Translations under genes and position numbers: made by a program
Notes under the pieces: model-generated
The model's input: the letters and a program-made list of their open reading frames with translations, nothing else
What the model was told of the DNA's origin: nothing
Database searches by the model: none
DNA from: Prolixibacteraceae bacterium UBA5740
GTDB lineage: Bacteria > Bacteroidota > Bacteroidia > Bacteroidales > Prolixibacteraceae
DNA length: 6,280 nt
Direction of reading: 5' to 3'
NCBI GenBank assembly: GCA_002419285.1
Contig: DIFU01000088.1
Location: 41,322-47,601, forward strand
Shown here: positions 1-6,280 of the stretch, one piece after another
Layout of the letters: the number at the start of each line of letters is the position of its first letter
Position numbering within the stretch: position 1 is the stretch's first letter

Positions 1-3000
1 TCCTTTATGTCAGTTGAAGCACAGGATTGTTCGATTGTCATTGATGACCCGGGTTGTCCGGTGAGTCAAACCGTCTGTGCCGATGCCGTATTGAATAATG
101 TGGCCGGTCATTATCTTCAGTGGGAAGAGCCGCAGTTTTCGCTGTCCTGTTCAACCGGGACCCCTGAGGATTATTCATTTTATATGGAATATAATCTACC
201 GGAAAGCCAGCAAACCTGTTGGATATTTTCAGGTGTGCAAAGAGTTGGAACCAATAACCTTCGTCTTTGGCAGTCAAGCGGCAATGGTGAGATTTATTTT
301 ATCACTCCAAAGGTTTATATTGATAATGATGAGGTCATCAATATGGATCTTATAAATCCAAACAACCGGAATATTACATGGAGACTGATTGTCCTTGACG
401 AAAACATGGTTGAAGTTTGGAGTAATGATTACAACATTTCAGGCAGTGGAGACTTTTCAATCACCCTGGATCCATCTGAAATTACCAGTGGAAACCATTT
501 TCTTAAATTCCAGTTTCTGGGTAACGGCAATAACAGCATTTATGTCGACAGGATCTATTTTGATGCCATTTTGGCTGATGCAGCTTGTGGAGGCGGAATC
601 AATTTTAGTGTCACCTCCTCTCATAATCCCGGGAGTTTCTTCCCGGTAGGACAAACAACGGTCAGTTACACTGCCACGTATATTCCTGTATCAGGTAACC
701 CCATCACCGAAACATGTAATTTTTCGGTTACTGTCAATGAGATCTCATCTGCATCCGTTTCAAAAGAAGATGCCACCTGTAATCTCGACAATGGAAAAAT
801 CACAATACTGGCAACTTCATCATCTGCCAGTCCAGTGTGGAAATATTCTCTTGACAATGGGACCTCATGGAACTCCTTCGCCCCGGGAGTTGCCATCACC
901 GATCTTCCTGTCGGGACCTACAATATCCACATAAAAGATGAAAGCACAGGGTGTACCTATGCTGATGTTCTTACTGCCACGATAATCAATGCTCCTTCAG
1001 TAACTGCCCCGGTACCTGTTGTTTCCGTACTTCCTGAAGTAAGGGACGAATGCAGTGTCACTGTTGACGCAATCCCGACAGCTTTGGATGAATGTGGTAA
1101 AACCATAACCGGAACTACAACGGATCTGTTAACTTACAGCACTCAAGGAACCTATACCATCACCTGGAATTACGACGATGGCAATGGCAATACTGCCACC
1201 CAGACCCAGTCCGTTGTGGTTGATGATACTACCGCTCCGGTTCCTGCCGTTGCCCAGCTCGACGAAGTGAAAGGTTCATGCAGCGTGAGCGTAACCGCCC
1301 CGACTGCAAATGACAATTGCGTAGGTTCTATCACCGGTACAACCACTGATGCCACAACCTACACCGTTCCCGGAACTTATACCATCAACTGGATTTACAG
1401 CGATGGCAACGGAAACAGTTCTTCACAGTCGCAGACCGTGACCGTGGAAGCCTATTCCGCTCCCGTTCCCGTTATAGCCCAGCTGCCCGCCCTGACAGGC
1501 GAATGCCAGGTTGTTGTGACAACCATCCCAACCGCTACCGTCAGCTGCGCAGGTACCATCGAGGCCACCACCAATGATCCCCTGACTTATTCAGTTCAAG
1601 GTAACTATACCATCACCTGGACTTACGACGATGGCAAGGGAAACATCTCTACCCAGACTCAGAGCGTCGTGGTGGATGATACCATGGCTCCCGTTCCTGC
1701 CGTTGCCCAGCTCAACGAAGTGAAAGGTTCATGCAGCGTGAGCGTAACCGCCCCGACTGCAAATGACAATTGCGTAGGTTCTATCACCGGTACAACCACT
1801 GATGCCACAACTTACACCGTTCCCGGAACTTATACCATCAACTGGATTTACAGCGATGGCAACGGAAACAGTTCTTCACAGTCGCAGACCGTGACCGTGG
1901 AAGCCTATTCCGCTCCCGTTCCCGTTATAGCCCAGCTGCCCGCCCTGACAGGCGAATGCCAGGTTGTTGTGACAACCATCCCAACCGCTACCGTCAGCTG
2001 TGGCACCACCATCGACGCTACAACCAAAGATCCCCTGACTTATTCAACTCAAGGAACTTATACCATCACCTGGACTTACGATGACGGCAATGGCAACACT
2101 GCCATCCAGACCCAGTCCGTTGTGGTTGATGATACCACAGCTCCGGTTCCTGCTGTTGCAGAACTTGCCGAAGTGAAAGGTGCATGCAGCATAAGCGTAA
2201 CCGCCCCGACTGCTAACGATAATTGTGCAGGTACCATCACCGGCACAACCACTGATGCCACAACTTACACCGTTCCCGGAACCTATACCATCAACTGGAT
2301 TTACAGCGATGGCAACGGAAACAGTTCTTCACAGTCGCAGACCGTGACCGTGGAAGCCTATTCCGCTCCCGTACCCGTTGTAGCCCAGCTGCCCGCCCTG
2401 ACAGGCGAATGCCAGGTCGTTGTGACAACCGTCCCGACTGCCACCGTCAGCTGCGCAGGCACCATCGACGCTACAACCAAAGATCCCCTGACTTATTCAA
2501 CTCAAGGAACTTATACCATCACCTGGACTTACGATGACGGCAATGGAAACATCTCTACCCAGACTCAGACTGTCGTTGTTGATGACACCACCGCTCCGGT
2601 AATTGAAGGATGCCTTGTTGAAGCTGCACTTGCAGTCACTGCAGGATGTGAAGCCACACTGCCTGATTATACAAGCCTGTTGACAGTTACCGACAATTGC
2701 AACAATGGAATCACGATCAGTCAGGAACCATCAGCTGGAACGAAACTGACGGCAGGAAACCACGAGGTAACCATCAGCGCCACCGATATGGCAGGAAACA
2801 CGTCTAGTTGCAAGTTTAATGTGACAGTGACCGACGAAGCAAATCCGGTCTTTACATTTGTACCTGAAAACATAGAGATTGAGTGTGGCCTCGAAGGCAA
2901 TGACGTATTGATTGCCAACTGGCTTGCCAGCGCCGTAGCCACCGACAATTGCCAGTCGATTTCCCTTACCAACAATATGGGCAGTCTGGAAGCTATCTGC

Positions 3001-4878
3001 GAAGCAGGAGAAACCGTGACTGTCACCTGGACTGCCACCGACAATGCCGGCAACCAGACTACCGCTTCAGCTGCCATTACATTGATCGACACCCGTATCC
3101 CGGCCTTCGGAAGCGTGGAAAACATGATCGTTGAATGTGACGGAGCAGGCAACCTCGAAGACTTTGAAAATTTCAAATCACAGTTCGTTGCTGATAATCC
3201 CACAGATGTTGTAACCTTCGAAGAAGTGGCCACTCCCGGATGCGGAACAACCCATACTATTACAGTAACGGCTACCGCCACTACCCTCACCAGTGCACAG
3301 TCGACCGCCACAGCCACCTTTACCATCATTGACACCACTCCCCCAACCCTGGTTGTTCCCGCAAACATTTCAATCGAAGCCGATGAAAACTGCGAATGGG
3401 ATGCCCAACCGATGGTTACCGGAATGGCCACAGTCAGCGATGATTGCTCAGGTGAAAATGGAGTTGCCGTTACCTATCAGGATGAAGTAACTAAACTGGG
3501 CGGAGGCCAAAACGAGATTGTACGTACCTGGACTGCCACCGACGCCTGCGGAAATGAAACCAAAGGACAACAGGTTATCACTGTAGCCGGAACCAATGCC
3601 GCACCGGAACTGACCCTGAATTCGATCGACATTTACCTGACCGAAGAAGGCCAGTGGACCCTGAACTGGATGAACATTGAGGACATCACCAGCGGATCAG
3701 TGGCAGGATGTGGAACAGGCGACTTGCTGACTTACAGCTTCAGCAACCGTTACTTCGACTGCTCAAGTGTATATGCACCCGAAGAAATTACCGTAACCGC
3801 CACCGATACTTATGGAAATTCGGCCAGTGGCAAGGTACTGATCAACGTGTTCGACACCATTTCCCCTATGGCATTCTGTAAAGACACCACCATTTACCTT
3901 GATATCAATGGCCAGGCATTTATCGTACCCGGAGCCATCAATCAGGGTGGAGACCGTGAAAGTGTTCCCGCATGGGCTCGCCATCACAACGATCTCGAAG
4001 GCGGAAGCATCGACGCTTGCGGTATTGCATATATGGAATTAACGCAGCAGCTTTTCACCACCGAAAACATTGGTGCCAACCAAGTGACCCTGACCGTTTA
4101 CGACCCGAGTGGCAATTTTGCTACCTGCGAAGCTACCGTAACCGTTATTGACACCCTGCGCCAACCCACCTATGAAGAAGGCGAAGACACCTATTATGAA
4201 ACATCTGAGGGTGTTGCCGAGGGACAGGAATCCAATCCGGATAACAGCGAAACAGGTACAACCGATCAGAATGATTCAGCCCAGGAAAATGAAACAGCTG
4301 AAGAAACTACCGAAACCTATTCAATTGCCGGAACCGTGAATACAACCTTCGGAGACGGAGAATATCAGCCCACCGGAACCATTGAAGTGATATTAATGCT
4401 CGACGGGGCCGTGGTTGCCACCACCGTGACCGATGAAGAAGGCAACTACCTGTTCGAAGGACTCACTGCCGGAAGCTACGAAGTGGTTGTCGTACAGGAA
4501 GAAAACAACCAGGAAAGCGTGATTGCGGTAACTGTGGATTCAGAAAATCCGGTTGCCAGCCAGGTTGACGTGGTTGTGGTCACCATCAGGGAAAACGCCA
4601 TCGTTACCTCTTCGGTTGAATTTGAAAATGCCATGGAGATACAGGTTTACCCGAACCCAACCCAGGGACAGGTGCGCATCGACCTGGAAGGAAGCCGCTT
4701 CCGCCAGGCAGAAGTTACCGTCTACAATGTATTGGGCGCAATGGTATACCGTCAATCGTTCTCGACCAGCAGTGACATAACATTCGACCTTTCATCACAA
4801 TCGTCAGGCATGTACATCGTGAAGGTTGATTCGGAAGGAACCTCAGCCACCCGGAAACTGATCTTAGATCGCAAATAA
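1..4878 (+). CDS. Giant multidomain HYR/Ig-repeat secreted protein with T9SS sorting domain, 5'-partial
   Basis: Probable cell-surface or secreted adhesin/stalk protein; no enzyme motif is seen. The frame is open from base 1. The first Met is at base 7 (residue 1 here) but no signal peptide follows, and a T9SS substrate needs one, so the N-terminus is missing. Domains by residue: about 10-245, a HYR-type domain whose halves (W39-P42 side; C194 onward with HNPG, FFPVG and a TCNFSVTV-like end) flank a beta-rich insert at about 49-193, perhaps a jelly-roll; 249-326 SprB-like repeat (TCNLDNG, YSLDNG, LPVGTY, IKDESTGC); 333-861 seven Ig-like repeats with paired Cys; 862-1383 six HYR/Ig-like domains (TATD.AGN, TDNC, DTTPP boundaries); 1389-1437 Glu-rich acidic linker; 1439-1535 SdrD-B/carboxypeptidase-regulatory-like domain (TDEEGNYLFEGL, AGSYEVVV); about 1537-1623 type A T9SS tail (VYPNP at 1547-1551, SSGMYIVKV, RKLILDRK end). 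The tail predicts Sec export, outer-membrane passage through T9SS and sorting-domain removal. The ligand is unknown. Stop is TAA, followed by a terminator. Confidence 0.93.
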   Translation, partial: SFMSVEAQDCSIVIDDPGCPVSQTVCADAVLNNVAGHYLQWEEPQFSLSCSTGTPEDYSFYMEYNLPESQQTCWIFSGVQRVGTNNLRLWQSSGNGEIYFITPKVYIDNDEVINMDLINPNNRNITWRLIVLDENMVEVWSNDYNISGSGDFSITLDPSEITSGNHFLKFQFLGNGNNSIYVDRIYFDAILADAACGGGINFSVTSSHNPGSFFPVGQTTVSYTATYIPVSGNPITETCNFSVTVNEISSASVSKEDATCNLDNGKITILATSSSASPVWKYSLDNGTSWNSFAPGVAITDLPVGTYNIHIKDESTGCTYADVLTATIINAPSVTAPVPVVSVLPEVRDECSVTVDAIPTALDECGKTITGTTTDLLTYSTQGTYTITWNYDDGNGNTATQTQSVVVDDTTAPVPAVAQLDEVKGSCSVSVTAPTANDNCVGSITGTTTDATTYTVPGTYTINWIYSDGNGNSSSQSQTVTVEAYSAPVPVIAQLPALTGECQVVVTTIPTATVSCAGTIEATTNDPLTYSVQGNYTITWTYDDGKGNISTQTQSVVVDDTMAPVPAVAQLNEVKGSCSVSVTAPTANDNCVGSITGTTTDATTYTVPGTYTINWIYSDGNGNSSSQSQTVTVEAYSAPVPVIAQLPALTGECQVVVTTIPTATVSCGTTIDATTKDPLTYSTQGTYTITWTYDDGNGNTAIQTQSVVVDDTTAPVPAVAELAEVKGACSISVTAPTANDNCAGTITGTTTDATTYTVPGTYTINWIYSDGNGNSSSQSQTVTVEAYSAPVPVVAQLPALTGECQVVVTTVPTATVSCAGTIDATTKDPLTYSTQGTYTITWTYDDGNGNISTQTQTVVVDDTTAPVIEGCLVEAALAVTAGCEATLPDYTSLLTVTDNCNNGITISQEPSAGTKLTAGNHEVTISATDMAGNTSSCKFNVTVTDEANPVFTFVPENIEIECGLEGNDVLIANWLASAVATDNCQSISLTNNMGSLEAICEAGETVTVTWTATDNAGNQTTASAAITLIDTRIPAFGSVENMIVECDGAGNLEDFENFKSQFVADNPTDVVTFEEVATPGCGTTHTITVTATATTLTSAQSTATATFTIIDTTPPTLVVPANISIEADENCEWDAQPMVTGMATVSDDCSGENGVAVTYQDEVTKLGGGQNEIVRTWTATDACGNETKGQQVITVAGTNAAPELTLNSIDIYLTEEGQWTLNWMNIEDITSGSVAGCGTGDLLTYSFSNRYFDCSSVYAPEEITVTATDTYGNSASGKVLINVFDTISPMAFCKDTTIYLDINGQAFIVPGAINQGGDRESVPAWARHHNDLEGGSIDACGIAYMELTQQLFTTENIGANQVTLTVYDPSGNFATCEATVTVIDTLRQPTYEEGEDTYYETSEGVAEGQESNPDNSETGTTDQNDSAQENETAEETTETYSIAGTVNTTFGDGEYQPTGTIEVILMLDGAVVATTVTDEEGNYLFEGLTAGSYEVVVVQEENNQESVIAVTVDSENPVASQVDVVVVTIRENAIVTSSVEFENAMEIQVYPNPTQGQVRIDLEGSRFRQAEVTVYNVLGAMVYRQSFSTSSDITFDLSSQSSGMYIVKVDSEGTSATRKLILDRK
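1262..1547 (+). repeat. Near-identical 286-bp direct repeat, copy 1 (copy 2 at 1715-2000)
   Basis: By direct reading, 1262-1547 and 1715-2000 differ at one base in 286 (C at 1359, T at 1812). Identity breaks sharply at 1548/2001, where R3 reads a GCAGGT-type sequence and R5 reads TGGCACC. Third-position bases are as conserved as first and second, so this reflects recent duplication or gene conversion, not only protein-level selection. Confidence 0.9.
1715..2000 (+). repeat. Near-identical 286-bp direct repeat, copy 2 (copy 1 at 1262-1547)
   Basis: This is the partner of the block at 1262-1547, offset by 453 bp, spanning most of R4 and the start of R5. The third A/B copy (R6 and R7, from about 2168) is also close but carries several silent changes. 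It shares a separate exact 86-bp block, 2008-2093 against 2461-2546, so the similarity is patchy along the array. Confidence 0.9.
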
Positions 4879-4904
4879 TTTCACATAGTTTATAAGCACA
4901 CCTG

Positions 4905-4935
4905 AAGGCTGTCCCAATATGGGGCAGCCTTTTTT
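4905..4935 (+). terminator. Rho-independent terminator of the giant gene
   Basis: An 11-bp stem pairs 4905-4915 (AAGGCTGTCCC) with 4921-4931 (GGGGCAGCCTT). It has one G-U wobble, a 5-base loop AATAT and a run of six T at 4930-4935, starting 26 bp after the TAA stop. On the minus strand the hairpin is not followed by a T run, so it should act only on rightward transcription from the giant gene, not on the converging transposase transcript. Confidence 0.9.
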
Positions 4936-4948
4936 CATTATATCAGTC

Positions 4949-4970
4949 CACTAGTGTCCAATAAAATTTT
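4949..4970 (+). repeat. IS left terminal inverted repeat (transposase 3' side)
   Basis: Reading inward, the sequence starts CACTAGTGTCCAA. It matches the reverse complement of 6259-6280 at 20 of 22 positions, with 13 perfect outer bases and mismatches at positions 14 and 16. The first eight bases are self-complementary. The repeat starts 13 bp after the T run of the host terminator and lies just beyond the transposase stop. Confidence 0.9.
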
Positions 4971-4976
4971 CTTCAA

Positions 4977-6149
4977 CTAATACTTAAAGGCAAATTCAAG
5001 TTGAGCGGGTTTTTCACATATATCATCAATGGTCTCAGGGGTCAGGAAAAGATCTCTGATGGGCGTCTTGTCTGTCAGTACCCTGCTAATGACACGAAGC
5101 ACATTGAATGTAGTCCTGCCCAACTGACAGTCATGTTCGATGATAGCCACGAGACAGTATGTGATAACCGCAATGTAAATTTGTATTCTCACAGCGTTCT
5201 CAGTATTACCCCAGAAAGATGTGATGCGGAGATGCTGCTTTATCCACCGAAAAAAGAGTTCCACCTGCCAGCGCTGCTTATACAGCATAGCTATGTCTTT
5301 CGCCTTTATACTGATGTTGTTGGTCAGAAACGTGAACGTTCTTTTAAGGTCGGGAGCATAGTAAACTATCCTCCTCATTACGCAGGAATACTTCTTCCGG
5401 GTCTGGTAGCCCGTAAGGCGTATCGTCTGATCAATCAAGACGTTATCCGTCTCATCCAGAAGTTCCTCACCATCAACAACTTCATACTGGAGATGAGACT
5501 TCTGTCGGATAACAAAGTAGGAGCCGATTGTGTTGATTGTATGCAGCCTGGCAAGGTCATAATATCCCTTGTCAAAAATATAGAATGCATATGGCTCATA
5601 CGGAATCTCATCCATCACATTCACATCATGAACTTTTGCTTCCGTGATATGAATGTAAGTCGGTATCTGGGTTACAACGTCAAACAGCGTGTGAACTTTG
5701 ATGCCACCCTTGTTCTTCCTGAAGTATGCCCACTTGAACAAGCTCAGGCAAAGGTCTATAGTGGTGGAGTCGAACGCATAGAACTTTCCATGCAGTTCGA
5801 ACGGCTTTGCAATTCGCTTGTTTTGAGCAAGATTGATCATGTGATAGGCAAACTCTTCAAATATCTTGTAGTCCCGGTTTACATTGGCGTAGGAAAGATT
5901 GCTCAGTTTAATCTCCCCAGTGCCAAATCCGAGATGGTAACTCTTGTTTTTGATAGAGTCAACGATGCACGCAACCTCTCTAAGACTATCACAGGCAGCC
6001 AGTTGCCCATACATCATAACAAGCAGTTGGTTCCAACAAGTGTAAGTCTTCACCCATTTATCTCCGTCATATCGTTTGACTATCATATCAAAAACTCGCT
6101 TTGGCAGGAAGTCCACGAGTTGACTGAATACATATTTGCCGCTGTTCAT
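4977..6149 (-). CDS. IS4-family DDE transposase, intact, 390 aa
   Basis: This enzyme should catalyse cut-and-paste movement of the surrounding insertion sequence by DNA strand cleavage and transfer with a metal-binding DDE site. An N-terminal DUF4372-like DNA-binding region (about residues 4-76, with KYVFSQLVDFLP and WNQLLVMMYGQL) precedes a DDE_Tnp_1 catalytic domain. Visible active-site candidates are D127 in YAFDSTT, D193 in IFDKGYYD and E297. E297 lies in the YREK motif Y290-x2-R293-x3-E297-x6-K304, diagnostic of IS4. The length is normal for the family and there is no frameshift, so it is probably functional. ATG at 6149 is the first ATG in the frame, and no strong Shine-Dalgarno precedes it, as is common in Bacteroidota. 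Stop is TAG at 4979-4977. The gene is convergent with the giant surface-protein gene and unrelated to it in function. Confidence 0.96.
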   Translation of the reverse strand: MNSGKYVFSQLVDFLPKRVFDMIVKRYDGDKWVKTYTCWNQLLVMMYGQLAACDSLREVACIVDSIKNKSYHLGFGTGEIKLSNLSYANVNRDYKIFEEFAYHMINLAQNKRIAKPFELHGKFYAFDSTTIDLCLSLFKWAYFRKNKGGIKVHTLFDVVTQIPTYIHITEAKVHDVNVMDEIPYEPYAFYIFDKGYYDLARLHTINTIGSYFVIRQKSHLQYEVVDGEELLDETDNVLIDQTIRLTGYQTRKKYSCVMRRIVYYAPDLKRTFTFLTNNISIKAKDIAMLYKQRWQVELFFRWIKQHLRITSFWGNTENAVRIQIYIAVITYCLVAIIEHDCQLGRTTFNVLRVISRVLTDKTPIRDLFLTPETIDDICEKPAQLEFAFKY

Positions 6150-6242
6150 ATTTGCCTGGTTTACTTTCAGGCAACGAAGATGGGAAATGAATTCAAATCG
6201 ACACGCGACTTTATTGCTTGTAATAAACTATATACTAATAAC

Positions 6243-6259
6243 TTACAAAGATTTTGTAA
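6243..6259. repeat. Subterminal 17-bp palindrome inside the IS right end
   Basis: TTACAAA (6243-6249) and TTTGTAA (6253-6259) are perfect inverted repeats around a GAT spacer, directly inside the right terminal repeat. No equivalent was seen at the left end. It lies 94 bp or more upstream of the transposase start. It could be a transposase- or repressor-binding site, or a weak hairpin in transcripts entering from outside. AT-rich palindromes also arise by chance, so a function is uncertain. Confidence 0.5.
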
Positions 6260-6280
6260 AAATTCTTTTGGACACTAGTG
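6259..6280 (-). repeat. IS right terminal inverted repeat (transposase 5' side)
   Basis: The reverse complement begins CACTAGTGTCCAA and pairs with 4949-4970 at 20 of 22 positions. It lies upstream of the transposase gene and ends exactly at the last base of the window, so outward extension cannot be tested. Confidence 0.9.

Larger units (their letters stand above)
1003..2589 (+). repeat. Seven in-frame tandem Ig/HYR-like repeats, alternating A and B types, 453-bp A+B period
   Basis: Seven coding repeats of 75-76 residues: R1 1003-1230, R2 1231-1455, R3 1456-1683, R4 1684-1908, R5 1909-2136, R6 2137-2361, R7 2362-2589. Each starts near APVP, has two Cys about 15 residues apart, and ends in Y-[DS]-DG-[NK]-GN followed by a TQTQ- or SQSQ-type strand. 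R2, R4 and R6 form type A (EVKG, SVTAPTANDNC, SDGNGNSSS, ending VEAY). R3, R5 and R7 form type B (ALTGECQVVVTT, DPLTYS, DDGNGN, ending VVVDD). R1 is a more divergent hybrid-like first unit. Anchor positions shift by exactly 453 bp (for example the codon ending at 1260, 1713 and 2166). The two Cys could form an intradomain disulfide after export; this is inference. The repeats probably act as a rigid spacer arm. Confidence 0.9.
4949..6280 (-). mobile_element. Complete IS4-family insertion sequence, about 1,332 bp
   Basis: The element is bounded by inverted repeats at 4949-4970 and 6259-6280 and contains one intact transposase gene on the minus strand, leaving about 28 bp at the left and 131 bp at the right outside the CDS. 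Length, single ORF and the DDE/YREK signature fit the IS4 family; the N-terminal DUF4372-like segment suggests the ISPepr1-type branch, which I hold only loosely. The element looks recently active or recently arrived, because the ORF is intact and the ends are well preserved. The right flank is outside the window, so a target-site duplication cannot be confirmed. The outermost 8 bp at both ends, CACTAGTG, is a palindrome and could be inverted-repeat tip or duplicated target. Confidence 0.92.

Noticed and set aside
7..9. ATG at base 7 as the true start of the giant gene.
   Set aside because: No signal peptide follows, the domain begins almost at once, and the frame is open to base 1. A T9SS substrate needs a Sec signal, so this Met is probably internal.
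1003..2589. The repeats as a CRISPR array or a diversity-generating variable region.
   Set aside because: The units are in-frame coding domains of about 225 bp without spacers, and no cas gene, reverse transcriptase or template repeat is present in the window.
2721..3431. A 236-codon minus-strand frame opposite the HYR domains.
   Set aside because: Its product is a Val/Ser/Ala-rich shadow of Thr/Val-rich HYR coding sequence, with no domain and no regulatory signals.
4936..4948. A target-site duplication or small gene in the gap between terminator and IS.
   Set aside because: The gap is only 13 bp and the matching right flank lies outside the window, so nothing can be shown.
6194..6227. A possible Bacteroidota-type promoter for the transposase on the minus strand: TCGATTTG (6201-6194) with TTTA (6227-6224) upstream.
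   Set aside because: The -7 box misses one defined base, the -33 box is imperfect, and the 22-bp spacing is a little long. In AT-rich DNA this is too weak to annotate.
5001..6278. A 425-codon open frame on the plus strand, antisense to the transposase, opening with TTG.
   Set aside because: The translation has no recognisable domain, the start is a non-ATG codon, and it fully overlaps a convincing transposase with its catalytic motifs. It is best read as an open shadow frame, though such antisense frames in insertion sequences deserve a conservation test.

Overview
The window looks like chromosomal DNA of a Bacteroidota bacterium. The evidence is a very large secreted-protein gene ending in a type IX secretion (T9SS) C-terminal sorting domain, built from HYR, SprB-like and Ig-like modules common in gliding or environmental Bacteroidetes. 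An IS4-type insertion sequence lies beside it. I cannot name a genus.

Bases 1-4878 (+) hold the 3' part of one giant gene. The frame is already open at base 1, and the first Met (base 7) is followed by mature domain sequence without a signal peptide, so the true start lies upstream. The visible 1,623 residues read, in order: a HYR-type domain apparently split by an inserted beta-rich module; a SprB-like repeat; seven ~75-residue Ig-like repeats arranged as an alternating A/B pair with a 453-bp period; six more divergent HYR/Ig-like domains; an acidic linker; a SdrD-B/carboxypeptidase-regulatory-like beta domain; and a T9SS type A sorting domain. It is most simply a surface-attached or secreted adhesin or stalk protein. 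A rho-independent terminator at 4905-4935 closes the gene.

Bases 4949-6280 hold a full-length insertion sequence of about 1.33 kb. Its 22-bp terminal inverted repeats match at 20 positions. It carries one intact 390-residue transposase on the minus strand with the DDE triad and the YREK signature of the IS4 family. The element sits 13 bp beyond the terminator, tail-to-tail with the giant gene, so it disrupts no visible reading frame. Its right end coincides with the window end, so the far flank and any target-site duplication cannot be checked directly.

The two parts have no evident functional link. I found no RNA gene, CRISPR array, defence system or other clearly new system. The points of most interest are the recently homogenised tandem repeat inside the giant gene, the split N-terminal HYR domain, and the palindromic IS tips that leave the IS boundary ambiguous.
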